Part shown: positions 1-7,445 of the stretch, in pieces
Position numbering within the stretch: the stretch's first letter is position 1
How the letters are laid out: the number at the start of each line of letters is the position of its first letter
Assembly (NCBI GenBank): GCA_002309305.1
Contig: DBWR01000023.1
Location: 7,009-26,425, forward strand
Direction of reading: 5' to 3'
DNA from: Treponema sp. UBA1233
GTDB taxonomy: Bacteria > Spirochaetota > Spirochaetia > Treponematales > Treponemataceae
Length of the DNA stretch: 19,417 bases
Position numbers and translations under genes: made by a program
Notes under the pieces: generated by a model
Databases searched by the model: none
Told to the model about the DNA's origin: nothing
The model's input: the letters and a program-made list of their open reading frames with translations, nothing else

Positions 1-181
1 GATAAGTGGGCCTGTTGCAAATGATCAAACGTTTCCAACAATCATTTTGTACCTTGACGGGTATATTGATGCGGAAAATGCCGTAAGACAATTGCTACCT
101 CAGAAATTGAAAGATCAGTTTACCTTTAAAACAGAAAGGGCCTTATCGCTTTTGAAATATTTGGAGGCTAAAAAAGTATGA
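1..181 (+). CDS. DUF3990 family protein, C-terminal end (partial)
   Basis: The reading frame beginning at base 2 is open from the window edge to a TGA at 179-181, giving the last 59 residues of a protein that starts outside the window. The tail carries the pattern I associate with DUF3990: GPVANDQTFPTIILYLDG, then a run near LLPQKLKDQ and FKTERALSLLKYLE. From memory, DUF3990 proteins have an ADP-ribosyltransferase-like fold and sit next to small DUF3791-type proteins, which is exactly what follows here. The stop overlaps the next start codon (ATGA at 178-181), so the genes are translationally coupled. Activity as a toxin or ADP-ribosyltransferase is inference. The catalytic N-terminal part cannot be seen. 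Confidence 0.75.
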   Translation, partial: ISGPVANDQTFPTIILYLDGYIDAENAVRQLLPQKLKDQFTFKTERALSLLKYLEAKKV

Positions 182-423
182 AAAAAAACGTATACTTTAC
201 TCTGGATTATTATGACCGACAAACCATAGCCCAAATCATCGAGAAATACAACTTGACTCCGATGGAAGCTACTAAAAAGTTTATTTTTTCAAAAACCCAC
301 TCATTATTAGAAGATTTTGATAACGGTCTTTTGAACTTACCCGATTACGCTGTGTTTGATATGTGGGAAGTAGAGCAAGTTACTGGGGATCCGCTCCAAT
401 CATCTTATATAAGGAGTGAATAA
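178..423 (+). CDS. small protein of a DUF3990/DUF3791 cluster
   Basis: This 81-residue acidic protein starts at the ATG that overlaps the DUF3990 stop. I know no formal family name. It has a helical N-terminus (about residues 10-45, including IAQIIEKYNLTPMEATKKFIFS) and an FDMWEVEQVTGDP segment near residues 59-71, a pattern I recall from short proteins found beside DUF3990 and DUF3791 genes in Firmicutes and Treponema. No catalytic motif, signal peptide or membrane segment is visible. The ATGA overlap upstream and the DUF3791 gene beginning 1 base after its stop put all three in one operon. An antitoxin or adaptor role is a reasonable guess from size and position, not something the sequence proves. 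Confidence 0.75.
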   Translation: MKKNVYFTLDYYDRQTIAQIIEKYNLTPMEATKKFIFSKTHSLLEDFDNGLLNLPDYAVFDMWEVEQVTGDPLQSSYIRSE

Positions 424-424
424 A

Positions 425-634
425 ATGAATGATGAATTAAAATTCTTTATATTGCTTCTTGAAAAATATGCTTATGATAAAAATCTCCCAACGGCGGATA
501 TTCTAAAGGAATGGGAAGAAAAAGGGCTTGTCCAGGAAATATATGACAGTTACCCATTATATCATACAGAACGAATAGAAAACGCTTATGAGGATATAGA
601 AAACCTGTCAAAAACAGGAAAACATCTGTGGTAG
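425..634 (+). CDS. DUF3791 family protein
   Basis: This 69-residue protein resembles DUF3791: FFILLLEKYAYDKN near the start, a LKEWEEKGL segment, and a final YHTERIENAYEDIENL helix. I start it at the ATG at 425 because AGGAG at 412-416 lies 8 bases upstream. A GTG at 416 in the same frame would overlap that ribosome-binding site and is less likely. The gene begins right after the stop of the 81-aa protein. DUF3791 proteins commonly pair with DUF3990 proteins and are suspected antitoxin-like partners; that role is from family context and is not shown here. The hairpin-forming CCTGT/ACAGG near 604-618 lies inside the coding end and has no U tract, so it is not called a terminator. Confidence 0.8.
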   Translation: MNDELKFFILLLEKYAYDKNLPTADILKEWEEKGLVQEIYDSYPLYHTERIENAYEDIENLSKTGKHLW

Positions 635-749
635 ATTATCAACTTCATGCTGAATAATTGTTAATTCTGCTGGGTTTTCTACCGATTTATATAAAGTGGT
701 GTATTTGCCTTTTTGTGACTAAAGTCCAACAACTTTCCGGGAGATGACT

Positions 750-1397
750 ATGAATCGATTGTTACCGTTACCTAAAAAAATAATTGTGGCAGCCTTTATT
801 CTGGCGGTCTGTATCGCGCTGCCCCTTATTGCGGCCCCAAAAGTCTCGGACGAAAGGCAAAAACTGATTGATTACGGCCTGACTTTTCAGGGAACACGGT
901 ATGTTTATGGTGGCAGCAAACCTGAATCCGGCTTTGACTGCAGCGGTTTTGTTTCTTATGTTGCAAACGGATGCGGAATCAAGCTGGCAAGGCAAACTTC
1001 CTTGATGTATGCCTCGATTGACCACATCGATGAAGAAGAGCGTGAACCCGGCGATTTGATTTTCTTTGCGGTAAAGGGCGGTGACGGACGTTCAAGAATC
1101 AGTCACGTGGGCATCTACCTGGGACTTTATACAGATGAAGGCAAATTCAAGGACAAGAGGGTATTTTTACATGCCGCAAGTGACGGACCCAGCACGGGCG
1201 TAATAGTTTCTTCAATCGACGAAAAATACTGGAAGGATCATTTTTACGGCTACGGCAGAATCATGAAACCCACCGGAATTGAAGATGAGGTTGACGGCGA
1301 AAAGATAACGGCTATAGACGAAACCCCTCTTGATGATCAGGAAGGAGAAGATCCGGTCCAGCAGGAAGAGAATTCCAACATTTCTGCAGAAAAGTAA
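750..1397 (+). CDS. NlpC/P60 family cell-wall endopeptidase, exported
   Basis: A 215-residue protein with an N-terminal signal sequence or anchor (basic LPKK, then a hydrophobic run to about residue 29 ending AAP) and an NlpC/P60 papain-like domain at about residues 34-174. The catalytic set is visible: Cys64 in FDCSGFV, His119 in ISHVGIYLG and a third polar residue at His141 in FLHAAS. The family cleaves peptide stems of peptidoglycan, here in the periplasm. The last 40 residues are an acidic low-complexity tail (EDEVDGE to ISAEK). GGGAG at 739-743 sits 6 bases before the ATG at 750, which I prefer to the ATG at 744 that directly abuts it. The gene stands alone, with 115 bases upstream and a 325-base non-coding region downstream. 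Confidence 0.9.
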   Translation: MNRLLPLPKKIIVAAFILAVCIALPLIAAPKVSDERQKLIDYGLTFQGTRYVYGGSKPESGFDCSGFVSYVANGCGIKLARQTSLMYASIDHIDEEEREPGDLIFFAVKGGDGRSRISHVGIYLGLYTDEGKFKDKRVFLHAASDGPSTGVIVSSIDEKYWKDHFYGYGRIMKPTGIEDEVDGEKITAIDETPLDDQEGEDPVQQEENSNISAEK

Positions 1398-1507
1398 AAG
1401 AAAAACTCAATTTCAACACCTTTCTTGTATTAAACTGAGGTGTGAAAGGCAAGAACACGTATAGAGAAAAAACCGTTATTTGGCATGAATCCATTAATTC
1501 ACAATAG

Positions 1508-1618
1508 ATAAAAGATGCGGAATCGAAGACTGACACGCAACAACATCTGCACAAGCGAAGCGCGGAAGCCGTTGTTGAGGGGCAGACTTCGATGGGAGCA
1601 CCTTTTATTTGTTTTTTT
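1508..1618 (+). ncRNA. candidate structured RNA with U-rich end
   Basis: Within the 325-base gap after the peptidase gene, a nested hairpin can be drawn. ATAAAAGATGC (1508-1518) pairs with GCACCTTTTAT (1598-1608), 10 of 11 positions. ATCGAAG (1522-1528) pairs perfectly with CTTCGAT (1587-1593). CAACAAC (1538-1544) pairs perfectly with GTTGTTG (1571-1577). A T-rich run follows (1603-1618). It is about the length of a small bacterial RNA, but the conserved SRP RNA loop motif is absent and I do not recognise it as 6S, tmRNA or RNase P. It could be a stand-alone RNA, a terminator of the peptidase transcript, or a leader of the lipoprotein gene. The strand is assumed from the U-rich end. Confidence 0.4.
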
Positions 1619-1671
1619 GACTCGATTCCCGCCTAAAATGGAGATACATCTTCTTTAGATTTGTACTTGCC

Positions 1672-1692
1672 TTACACAGTTCTCCTGTGTAA
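1672..1692. promoter_or_regulatory. perfect 8-bp inverted repeat before the lipoprotein gene
   Basis: TTACACAG (1672-1679) and CTGTGTAA (1685-1692) are exact inverted copies separated by 5 bases, ending 30 bases before the lipoprotein ATG. The symmetry fits either a dimeric repressor operator or an RNA hairpin in the 5' leader. A TetR-type regulator is encoded convergently just beyond the lipoprotein gene, so it is a candidate binder, but that link is inference. Confidence 0.45.
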
Positions 1693-1722
1693 CCAATTAA
1701 GGTGGCGGAGGTTTTATTTTAT

Positions 1723-2460
1723 ATGAAAAGCAAAGGAAAATTTTTATACAGCGTTTTTTATCTCATGGTTTTACTCGCAGTAACCGGATGTTCAGGAAAG
1801 CTTTCGGTTCAGGCAAAGTCTGATCAGGGTGCCGACATTCAGTTTTCGGCCTCGGTTGGCAAGGTCATATCTTCAACCCTGGCTTCTCTCAGTTCCAGCA
1901 TTGCAGGTGGAAAATACAGCGGTGGAAGCCAAAACCTCTTTTCCGCTTCCGAAATCAAAAAGGCCTTTAACGGCAGTGATTTTACAAACGTCTCGGTAAC
2001 GACCCCAAGCTCCGACAGTCTGGATTTGAGCGCTTCAATTCCTGCGGCCTCCAAGCAGACACATGCAACAGGCGGAATTCGTGCTTCCGACATCGTAAAC
2101 TGTACCTCAAACAAGATGGTCCTGCAGTTTTCTCCCACAAGCCTTCAGAAATTGAGTGCGGATCTTCCCAAGGATACCAAAGCCTACCTTGACATGTTCA
2201 TGGCGCCGGCGTTCACTGGGGAAAAAATGGATGCTTCGGAATACAAGATGCTGATTGCTTCGATTTACGGGGATCAGATTGCCGCTGAGCTTGAAAAGGC
2301 ACAGATTACAGTAAGCCTTTCATGTCCAAAGGGCAAAAAGATTTCCTCTACAAGTTTACCCACAGGGGCAAAGGTGACCTCTTCTACTGCGACATTCGAC
2401 TTGCCTTTGATGGAATTCCTTACCCTTTCCGGAACCAAATCCTACAGCATCAGCTGGTAG
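1723..2460 (+). CDS. lipoprotein of unknown function
   Basis: A 245-residue lipoprotein. The first 22 residues form a signal peptide ending in LAVTGC, so Cys23 would be lipidated and the mature protein tethered to a membrane facing the periplasm or cell surface. I choose the ATG at 1723, preceded by GGAGG at 1707-1711, because it places the signal peptide at the very start; a GTG at 1702 would overlap that ribosome-binding site. The mature part is rich in Ser, Thr, Ala and Lys, suggestive of a beta-rich surface protein, and contains two further cysteines (in IVNCTSN and SLSCPKG) that could form a disulphide. I recognise no domain. It overlaps the convergent TetR gene by 11 bases at the 3' ends. 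Confidence 0.85.
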   Translation: MKSKGKFLYSVFYLMVLLAVTGCSGKLSVQAKSDQGADIQFSASVGKVISSTLASLSSSIAGGKYSGGSQNLFSASEIKKAFNGSDFTNVSVTTPSSDSLDLSASIPAASKQTHATGGIRASDIVNCTSNKMVLQFSPTSLQKLSADLPKDTKAYLDMFMAPAFTGEKMDASEYKMLIASIYGDQIAAELEKAQITVSLSCPKGKKISSTSLPTGAKVTSSTATFDLPLMEFLTLSGTKSYSISW

Positions 2461-3064
2461 CCTGGTCGTCTGAAGGGAAAAAGCTGTTTATGGTAAAGTG
2501 AATCAAACGGCGGCTGTCAGACAGGTTTTCTTTCCCTTCAACTGCCTGGGTAAAAATGGCACTTTCAAGAAGGCTGTACATCAAATCCACCATATCCTTT
2601 ATTGACTCACCATGCAGTTCGCCGTTGTTCTGGGCACGGATCATTATCATGTTCAAAAGGTGCTCGACACGGATTACACGGCGTGCAATCAAATCTCCCG
2701 CATCTTCTCCGGTCTTTTGAATCTGAATCAGATACACCAGCAGAATCTTGAACAGTTTCGTGTGGTTTTCACATTCATCCAGAATCGCATCCATCACTTT
2801 CTTGAGGCAGTCCGGGGTATTCAGTTCCCTGTTCCTGATGATCTGAAGCAGCTGTTTTTCCAGGCGTTCAGTCAGGTCCTTTATGCTCCAGACAAAAATC
2901 TCGCGCTTGTTCTTAAAATAAATGTACAGTGTGGTTCGTGTAATTCCGCAGCGGTCGGCTATTTTCTGAAACGTAACGTCTTCGTAGCCCTCTTCGATGA
3001 ACAAATCCAATGCCTTGCCCAAAATCTCGTGTTTCCGTTTTTCGTGTTCAACAACTACTGCCAT
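2450..3064 (-). CDS. TetR/AcrR family transcriptional regulator
   Basis: A 204-residue protein with a typical TetR N-terminal DNA-binding domain at about residues 8-56: EILGKALDLFIEEGYEDVT, the helix-turn-helix IADRCGITRTTLYIYFKNK, then REIF. The remainder is an all-helical ligand-binding and dimerisation half with no recognisable ligand signature. Such proteins are dimeric repressors that bind short palindromes and release DNA on binding a small molecule. It starts 10 bases after the stop of the RNA methyltransferase gene and is almost certainly co-transcribed with it. Two inverted repeats lie nearby, one before the methyltransferase (4239-4265) and one before the lipoprotein (1672-1692), and either could be its operator. 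The target is not determinable from sequence alone. Confidence 0.9.
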   Translation of the reverse strand: MAVVVEHEKRKHEILGKALDLFIEEGYEDVTFQKIADRCGITRTTLYIYFKNKREIFVWSIKDLTERLEKQLLQIIRNRELNTPDCLKKVMDAILDECENHTKLFKILLVYLIQIQKTGEDAGDLIARRVIRVEHLLNMIMIRAQNNGELHGESIKDMVDLMYSLLESAIFTQAVEGKENLSDSRRLIHFTINSFFPSDDQATS

Positions 3065-3074
3065 GTTTCAGCCC

Positions 3075-4238
3075 TTATTGGTTTCCCTTATACATATAAA
3101 AAATCGTGTCCAGATTTCCGGCCTTGATTGACTTTATCTTGTCTGCGCGGCGGCCTATGCTGTCCTGAAAAATTTCCTGGTTCGTAATGAATCCCATCTG
3201 CCATCCTGCAAAATCTTTGAACAGGTTCCCCATGTCCTGGTACAGTTCCTGTGCGGCCTTTTCGTCACCAAGACGTTCACCATACGGAGGATTTGAAATG
3301 AGCATTCCCTCTGGATACGGTGCCCTAAGTTCCCTAAAGTCGCTGGTCATAAAGTCTGGCCTAAGGATTTTTGCATCGCTTCCTATCATCTGGAGTGCCC
3401 GTCCGGCAGTTACACATGCATGTTCGGCATTCAGGCGAGCCCTTTCTATGGCATCTGGATCTATGTCGCTTCCGGTAATCCTGCATTCAACATCGGGACG
3501 GATTTTGGATGCGGCTTCCTTCTTTAATTCAACTGCCCTGTTCTGATTGTATATTGCAAGGTGTTCGTAGGCAAAGTGCCTTCCCAGTCCGGGTGCAATG
3601 TTTCTGGCATAGAGCGTGGCTTCAATTGCGATGGTTCCGCTTCCACAAAAGGGATCGTGAAGGGGCATCTTCCTCTTCCACAGCATTTCCTGAAGAAGGA
3701 CTGCGGCAGTGGTTTCCCTCAATGGGGCAATTCCACCTTCAGTTCTGTATCCCCTCTTATGCAGGGCATCTCCGCTTGTGTCCAGTAGAATCATGGCCTG
3801 ATCCTGGTCTATGTAAACGCGAATGTCACAGCGTTCCCCGGTTTCCGGCAGGGTCGTGATGTGCCATGTATCCCCGAGCTTCTGGTAGATTGCCTTTTGA
3901 ATCATTCCCTGAATCGAATGTTCCGAATTGAGCTTGCTCTTGTAAACCCGAACCTTGTCAACAACGACACGGACATCCTTTTTCAGGTAATCCTGCCATG
4001 GTGCGGAATAACATCCGTCAAATAATGCGGTAAAATCTGATGCGGCATATTTCACCACCTGAATGTAAACCCTGTCGCTGGTACGGAGCCAGAGATTCGC
4101 AAGATACAGTACGTCCTCATCCCCAGAAAAAAACACACGTCCGGGTGCATTTCCGTTCAGCTTGCAGCCCAACAGCTTGAGTTCATTTCCCAGTATTTTT
4201 TCCGCCCCAACGGCACATAAAGCCACATAATTCAACAT
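3075..4238 (-). CDS. THUMP-domain class I SAM-dependent RNA methyltransferase (RlmL/YpsC type)
   Basis: A 387-residue protein of the RlmL-N/YpsC type, which methylates guanine N2 in 23S rRNA in characterised relatives. A ferredoxin-like and THUMP RNA-binding region spans about residues 1-155, followed by HKRGYR (160-165). The Rossmann methyltransferase domain carries DPFCGSGT (195-202, SAM binding) and the catalytic NPPYG motif (316-320, in SNPPYGERLG). The length matches the single-domain form rather than the double-methyltransferase E. coli RlmL. No strong ribosome-binding site precedes the ATG at 4238. The gene leads a two-gene transcript with the TetR regulator and is divergent from the YkgJ-like gene, 86 bases away. 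I am sure of the family; the exact rRNA position modified is by analogy. Confidence 0.93.
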   Translation of the reverse strand: MLNYVALCAVGAEKILGNELKLLGCKLNGNAPGRVFFSGDEDVLYLANLWLRTSDRVYIQVVKYAASDFTALFDGCYSAPWQDYLKKDVRVVVDKVRVYKSKLNSEHSIQGMIQKAIYQKLGDTWHITTLPETGERCDIRVYIDQDQAMILLDTSGDALHKRGYRTEGGIAPLRETTAAVLLQEMLWKRKMPLHDPFCGSGTIAIEATLYARNIAPGLGRHFAYEHLAIYNQNRAVELKKEAASKIRPDVECRITGSDIDPDAIERARLNAEHACVTAGRALQMIGSDAKILRPDFMTSDFRELRAPYPEGMLISNPPYGERLGDEKAAQELYQDMGNLFKDFAGWQMGFITNQEIFQDSIGRRADKIKSIKAGNLDTIFYMYKGNQ

Positions 4239-4265
4239 AATGACATTTTAACGTTTTTTGTCATT
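4239..4265. promoter_or_regulatory. inverted repeat in a divergent intergenic region
   Basis: AATGACA (4239-4245) and TGTCATT (4259-4265) are exact 7-base inverted copies around a T-rich centre that contains AACGTT (4250-4255). The repeat directly abuts the start codon of the RNA methyltransferase gene on the minus strand, where a bound repressor would block transcription or initiation. It is a possible autoregulatory operator for the TetR protein encoded downstream in the same transcript. Confidence 0.35.
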
Positions 4266-4324
4266 TTAATCAATGGAATAATTGAAAAAAATGAGTTATA
4301 ATCCCTGCCAGAGGTCAGGAAGAA

Positions 4325-4939
4325 TTGAATAAACCGCTGTCACGAAAAGAGTATGAAGAAATCTATGCTATGCTGGGGGACGTTTCTCCGATTGACGGGG
4401 ACTGCGGGAAACTTTGCGCTGCCTCATGCTGTTCTCTTGACGGGAAGTATCCTGAGGGTATCAAAAATGAAGACTATGTCATGGATGATGCGGAGGATGA
4501 AGCTGACGGTGAGCTTGGAATTTACCTGCTGCCGGGGGAAGATGCCCTGCATGACAAAGGAGACTCGTGGCTCAAATGGTCGGAGGAAGATGCCCTGGAA
4601 GCCGGATTTCCTGAATCATGGACGGGAAAAGTTCAGTTTGTAAAATGCCATGGTGCAGAAAACTGCCGGCGTGATCTAAGGCCCATACAGTGCAGGACAT
4701 TTCCTGTTGCTCCATACCTCACACACGACGGAAAACTCAAATTGATTTTATATACGGATACCCTGCCCTACAAATGCCCGCTGGTTTATGGTGCCTATCA
4801 TTTGAACGATGATTTTCTTAAGGCAACAATTTCCGCGTGGTCCAGGCTGATTCAAGACCAGAGGATTTTTGACCTTGTAATGGAAGATTCCCGCTTCCGG
4901 GATGAATGTGAAATTCCGCTTGAGTTTGTTTATGAATGA
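4325..4939 (+). CDS. YkgJ-like cysteine-cluster protein
   Basis: A 204-residue soluble protein with cysteines arranged as in zinc- or iron-binding YkgJ-type proteins: Cys27, Cys31, Cys35 and Cys36 near the start (CGKLCAASCC), then Cys108, Cys114 and Cys123 in CHGAENCRRDLRPIQCRTFPV, and Cys151. The RPxxCRxFP signature is the recognisable part. The middle (about 50-95) is strongly acidic. A metal site is likely; the function is unknown. The start is the TTG at 4325, with AGAGGT/AGGAAG just upstream. A TGA at 4292-4294 closes the frame and there is no ATG or GTG between it and 4325, so the only other option is an internal ATG at 4370 that would lose 15 residues. It ends 10 bases from the convergent lipid kinase gene. 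Confidence 0.75.
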   Translation: MNKPLSRKEYEEIYAMLGDVSPIDGDCGKLCAASCCSLDGKYPEGIKNEDYVMDDAEDEADGELGIYLLPGEDALHDKGDSWLKWSEEDALEAGFPESWTGKVQFVKCHGAENCRRDLRPIQCRTFPVAPYLTHDGKLKLILYTDTLPYKCPLVYGAYHLNDDFLKATISAWSRLIQDQRIFDLVMEDSRFRDECEIPLEFVYE

Positions 4940-4949
4940 ACAGGCTGCC

Positions 4950-5867
4950 CTATGCCAGTACGCTAAGTTTTTTTGCCACGGTTTCAATCCGCACGTGGGT
5001 TACTTCTCCGCCGTACTCTCCGTCTATATGAAGTGTTTGTGGGGCGGAAGTCTTTATGTCGAACGTAGAACTGTCCTTTTGCAAAAAGCCCTTTAGCTTT
5101 CCGTGTTTTCCTGCAATCAAGAACGGGAAGTCAAAGAATGTCTTTATCTTTTTTATTCCATAAGCACTGCAGAGTGAAATCTTTCCGTCATCGGCCAGAG
5201 CTTCAGGACTCATCTTTACTCCACCGCCTTCTGCCGGGAAATTCATGAATGCAGAAAAAATGGTTCCGGGTAATTCAACAGTTGAGCCATCATCAAACGC
5301 CATTGAATATGTGGCTGTCTGCATGGTAAACAAAGTCTGGATCGTGTAAATCACATAGATGAATTTTCCAAGACCAACCTTGTTCAGCGCGTCCTTCAAC
5401 TTGGAGCTTAATGCCTTCTTGCATACAATCGCATCCATGCCAAGCCCCGAACTGATTCCAAAAAGCCTGTGGTTTCCGTCGTCAAGAATCACTTTGCCAA
5501 GGTCAATCTTTTTGGGTGCATCACAGTCAAGAATTTTATTCAATGCCTTAACGCTGTTTTTGGGTAGCCCGAGTCCACGTGCAAAATCATTTCCGGAACC
5601 TGTCGGTATCACTCCCAAACGAACTTTTTCAAAATCGCCTATGCCATTCAGCACTTCGTTAACGGTACCGTCTCCTCCCACAACAACAAGGTTAATCTCG
5701 CCGTCCAGGGAAGAAACGTTACGTGCCAGAATTGTGGCTGTAGTTTCCAGAGAAGTCGTAAGCACATCGTAGGTGACATTTTTTTCGTCCAAAGCCTTAC
5801 GGACTTTTTTCCAGGTCTTTAGGGCTTTACCGCTGCCCCCACGCTCGTTCACAATAAAGTAATACAA
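4950..5867 (-). CDS. diacylglycerol kinase family lipid kinase (YegS/DgkB type)
   Basis: A 305-residue protein of the DAGK catalytic family, cytoplasmic and acting at the inner membrane surface to phosphorylate a lipid such as diacylglycerol with ATP. The nucleotide loop GGDGTVNEVLNG is at residues 64-75 and PTGSGNDFARGL at 88-99; the C-terminal half is the usual beta-sandwich, ending in an LHIDGEYGGE-type motif near residue 280. The length (about 300) is normal. The start is a TTG at 5865-5867 behind a clear AAGGGGG; no ATG is suitable, because the conserved strand YYFIVNERGGSGK begins at once. It is the last gene of a leftward run after the NhaC-like antiporter, 41 bases away. The precise lipid substrate cannot be told. 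Confidence 0.93.
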   Translation of the reverse strand: MYYFIVNERGGSGKALKTWKKVRKALDEKNVTYDVLTTSLETTATILARNVSSLDGEINLVVVGGDGTVNEVLNGIGDFEKVRLGVIPTGSGNDFARGLGLPKNSVKALNKILDCDAPKKIDLGKVILDDGNHRLFGISSGLGMDAIVCKKALSSKLKDALNKVGLGKFIYVIYTIQTLFTMQTATYSMAFDDGSTVELPGTIFSAFMNFPAEGGGVKMSPEALADDGKISLCSAYGIKKIKTFFDFPFLIAGKHGKLKGFLQKDSSTFDIKTSAPQTLHIDGEYGGEVTHVRIETVAKKLSVLA

Positions 5868-5908
5868 TCCGACCCCCTTTAGCTACAACCGACAAACATC
5901 TATTCCAC

Positions 5909-7420
5909 TCAGCTCCGTGCCGTCTTTTTTCCCAAACTGTAATGCAGGAAGAAGAAGAGCGCAACCATCATCACAGTACCGATAAGCAAAGACACAACCG
6001 CATTCTGGACGAATCCCGCAATCAGATAGGTGATGAACGAAACGCCCGCAACAGTCAGAGCATAAGGCAGCTGTGTTGAAACGTGTGCAATATGGTCACA
6101 CTGTGCTCCAGCCGATGACATGATTGTCGTATCGGAAATCGGTGAACAGTGGTCTCCGCAAACCGCACCGGCCATACATGCAGAAACGCAGATCAAACCA
6201 AGAGGACTTCCGTCTCCCAGAGAGAATACCTTGAGTGTAATCGGAATCAAGATGCCGAATGTTCCCCAGCTTGTACCGGTGGCAAATGCAAGGAAACAGG
6301 CGATTACAAATACCACGGCAGGCAGGAAATTCAAGAGGCTTGAGGCAGACTTGTCAACAAGACCTGCAACATATTCAGCGGCACCCAGAGAATCCGTCAT
6401 TCCCTTGAGCGTCCATGCAAGCGCAAGAATCGTTATGGCAGGAACCATTGCCTTGAACCCTTCGACTATACATGCCATGCAGTCCTTGAACGGAAGAACA
6501 CGGCGAAGAAGATAAATCACAAGGGTAAGGACCAGGGCACCAAATGAACCCAACACCAGACCTACGGATGCATCACTGTTTGCAAAAGCCTCTCCAAAAG
6601 AAGTTCCCTCAAAGAAACCGCCAGAATAAAGCATTCCAAGAACGCAGCCGACAATCAAAAGAATTATCGGAAGCACAAGGTCAATTACCTTTCCCTTTCC
6701 CTTGGGAGCTTCTTCTTCCTTATATTCCTTGCCTGGAACCGTAAACAAATCACCCTTCTCTGCATTTGCCTCGTGAACAGCCATTGGACCATAATCCATC
6801 TTGAACAGGGTAAGGCAGAGCATCATCACAATAGTGAGCAGGGCATAATAGTTGTATGGAATGGCCTGAATGAAAAGCGTAAGTCCGTTCGTTCCCTCTG
6901 GAGCAAATCCGGCAACTGCGGCAGCCCATGATGAAATTGGAGCGATAATGCAAATCGGAGCAGCAGTTGAATCAATCAGGTATGCAAGTTTTGAACGTGA
7001 GATTTTTGTACGGTCGGTAACAGGTCTCATTACACTACCGACGGTAAGGCAGTTGAAGTAGTCGTCGATGAAGATGAGGCAGCCCAAGACGATTGTTGCA
7101 AGCCCCGCACCAACCTTTGTCTTTACATGGGCTGAAGCCCATTTTCCAAAAGCAGCTGAACCGCCACCCTTGTTCATAAGGCAAACCATGATTCCCAGGA
7201 ATACAAGGAAAATCAAAATGCCCACATTGTAGGGATCTGAAAGCTGAGCTATCAAACCGTCCTTAAAGATGTGGTTCATCGTTCCCTCAAAATTTCCACC
7301 TGCAAAGAACAGGCCGCCAACAACGATGCCGATGAAAAGCGAACTGTAGGCTTCCTTGGTAATCAAAGCCAGAACGATTGCAATCAGTGGTGGAACCAGC
7401 GCCCAAAATGTTGCATACAT
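5909..7420 (-). CDS. NhaC family Na+/H+ antiporter
   Basis: A 503-residue, very hydrophobic inner-membrane protein with roughly a dozen membrane segments. It has the hallmarks of the NhaC/ArsB-type group: the start FWALVPPLIAIVLALITKEAY, a long glycine-rich repeat, IFIDDYFNCLTVGSVMRPVTDR near residue 120, DSTAAPICIIAPISSWAA near 150, and GDHCSPISDTTIMSSAGAQCDH near 425. Relatives exchange sodium for protons; some members instead exchange organic acids or amino acids, so the substrate is not certain. AGGAGG at 7426-7431 sits 5 bases before the ATG. The gene follows the FAD oxidoreductase by 25 bases and precedes the lipid kinase by 41, so the three are likely one transcript. Confidence 0.93.
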   Translation of the reverse strand: MYATFWALVPPLIAIVLALITKEAYSSLFIGIVVGGLFFAGGNFEGTMNHIFKDGLIAQLSDPYNVGILIFLVFLGIMVCLMNKGGGSAAFGKWASAHVKTKVGAGLATIVLGCLIFIDDYFNCLTVGSVMRPVTDRTKISRSKLAYLIDSTAAPICIIAPISSWAAAVAGFAPEGTNGLTLFIQAIPYNYYALLTIVMMLCLTLFKMDYGPMAVHEANAEKGDLFTVPGKEYKEEEAPKGKGKVIDLVLPIILLIVGCVLGMLYSGGFFEGTSFGEAFANSDASVGLVLGSFGALVLTLVIYLLRRVLPFKDCMACIVEGFKAMVPAITILALAWTLKGMTDSLGAAEYVAGLVDKSASSLLNFLPAVVFVIACFLAFATGTSWGTFGILIPITLKVFSLGDGSPLGLICVSACMAGAVCGDHCSPISDTTIMSSAGAQCDHIAHVSTQLPYALTVAGVSFITYLIAGFVQNAVVSLLIGTVMMVALFFFLHYSLGKKTARS

Positions 7421-7445
7421 ATAATCCTCCTATACGATGAACGAA

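Noticed and set aside
604..618. CCTGT/ACAGG hairpin as terminator of the DUF3791 operon
   Set aside because: The stem is only 5 bp, lies inside the coding sequence and is not followed by a T run.
1508..1618. 4.5S SRP RNA or 6S RNA
   Set aside because: Length and hairpin shape are suggestive, but the conserved SRP apical motif is absent and no 6S-like open central bubble was recognised, so it is left as an unnamed candidate.
2612..3127. Long plus-strand open frame opposite the TetR gene
   Set aside because: It lies antisense to a clear TetR gene and its translation resembles no protein family; it is a shadow of the coding strand.
3187..3859. Plus-strand open frames opposite the RNA methyltransferase gene
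   Set aside because: Antisense shadows of a well-supported gene with all catalytic motifs on the minus strand.
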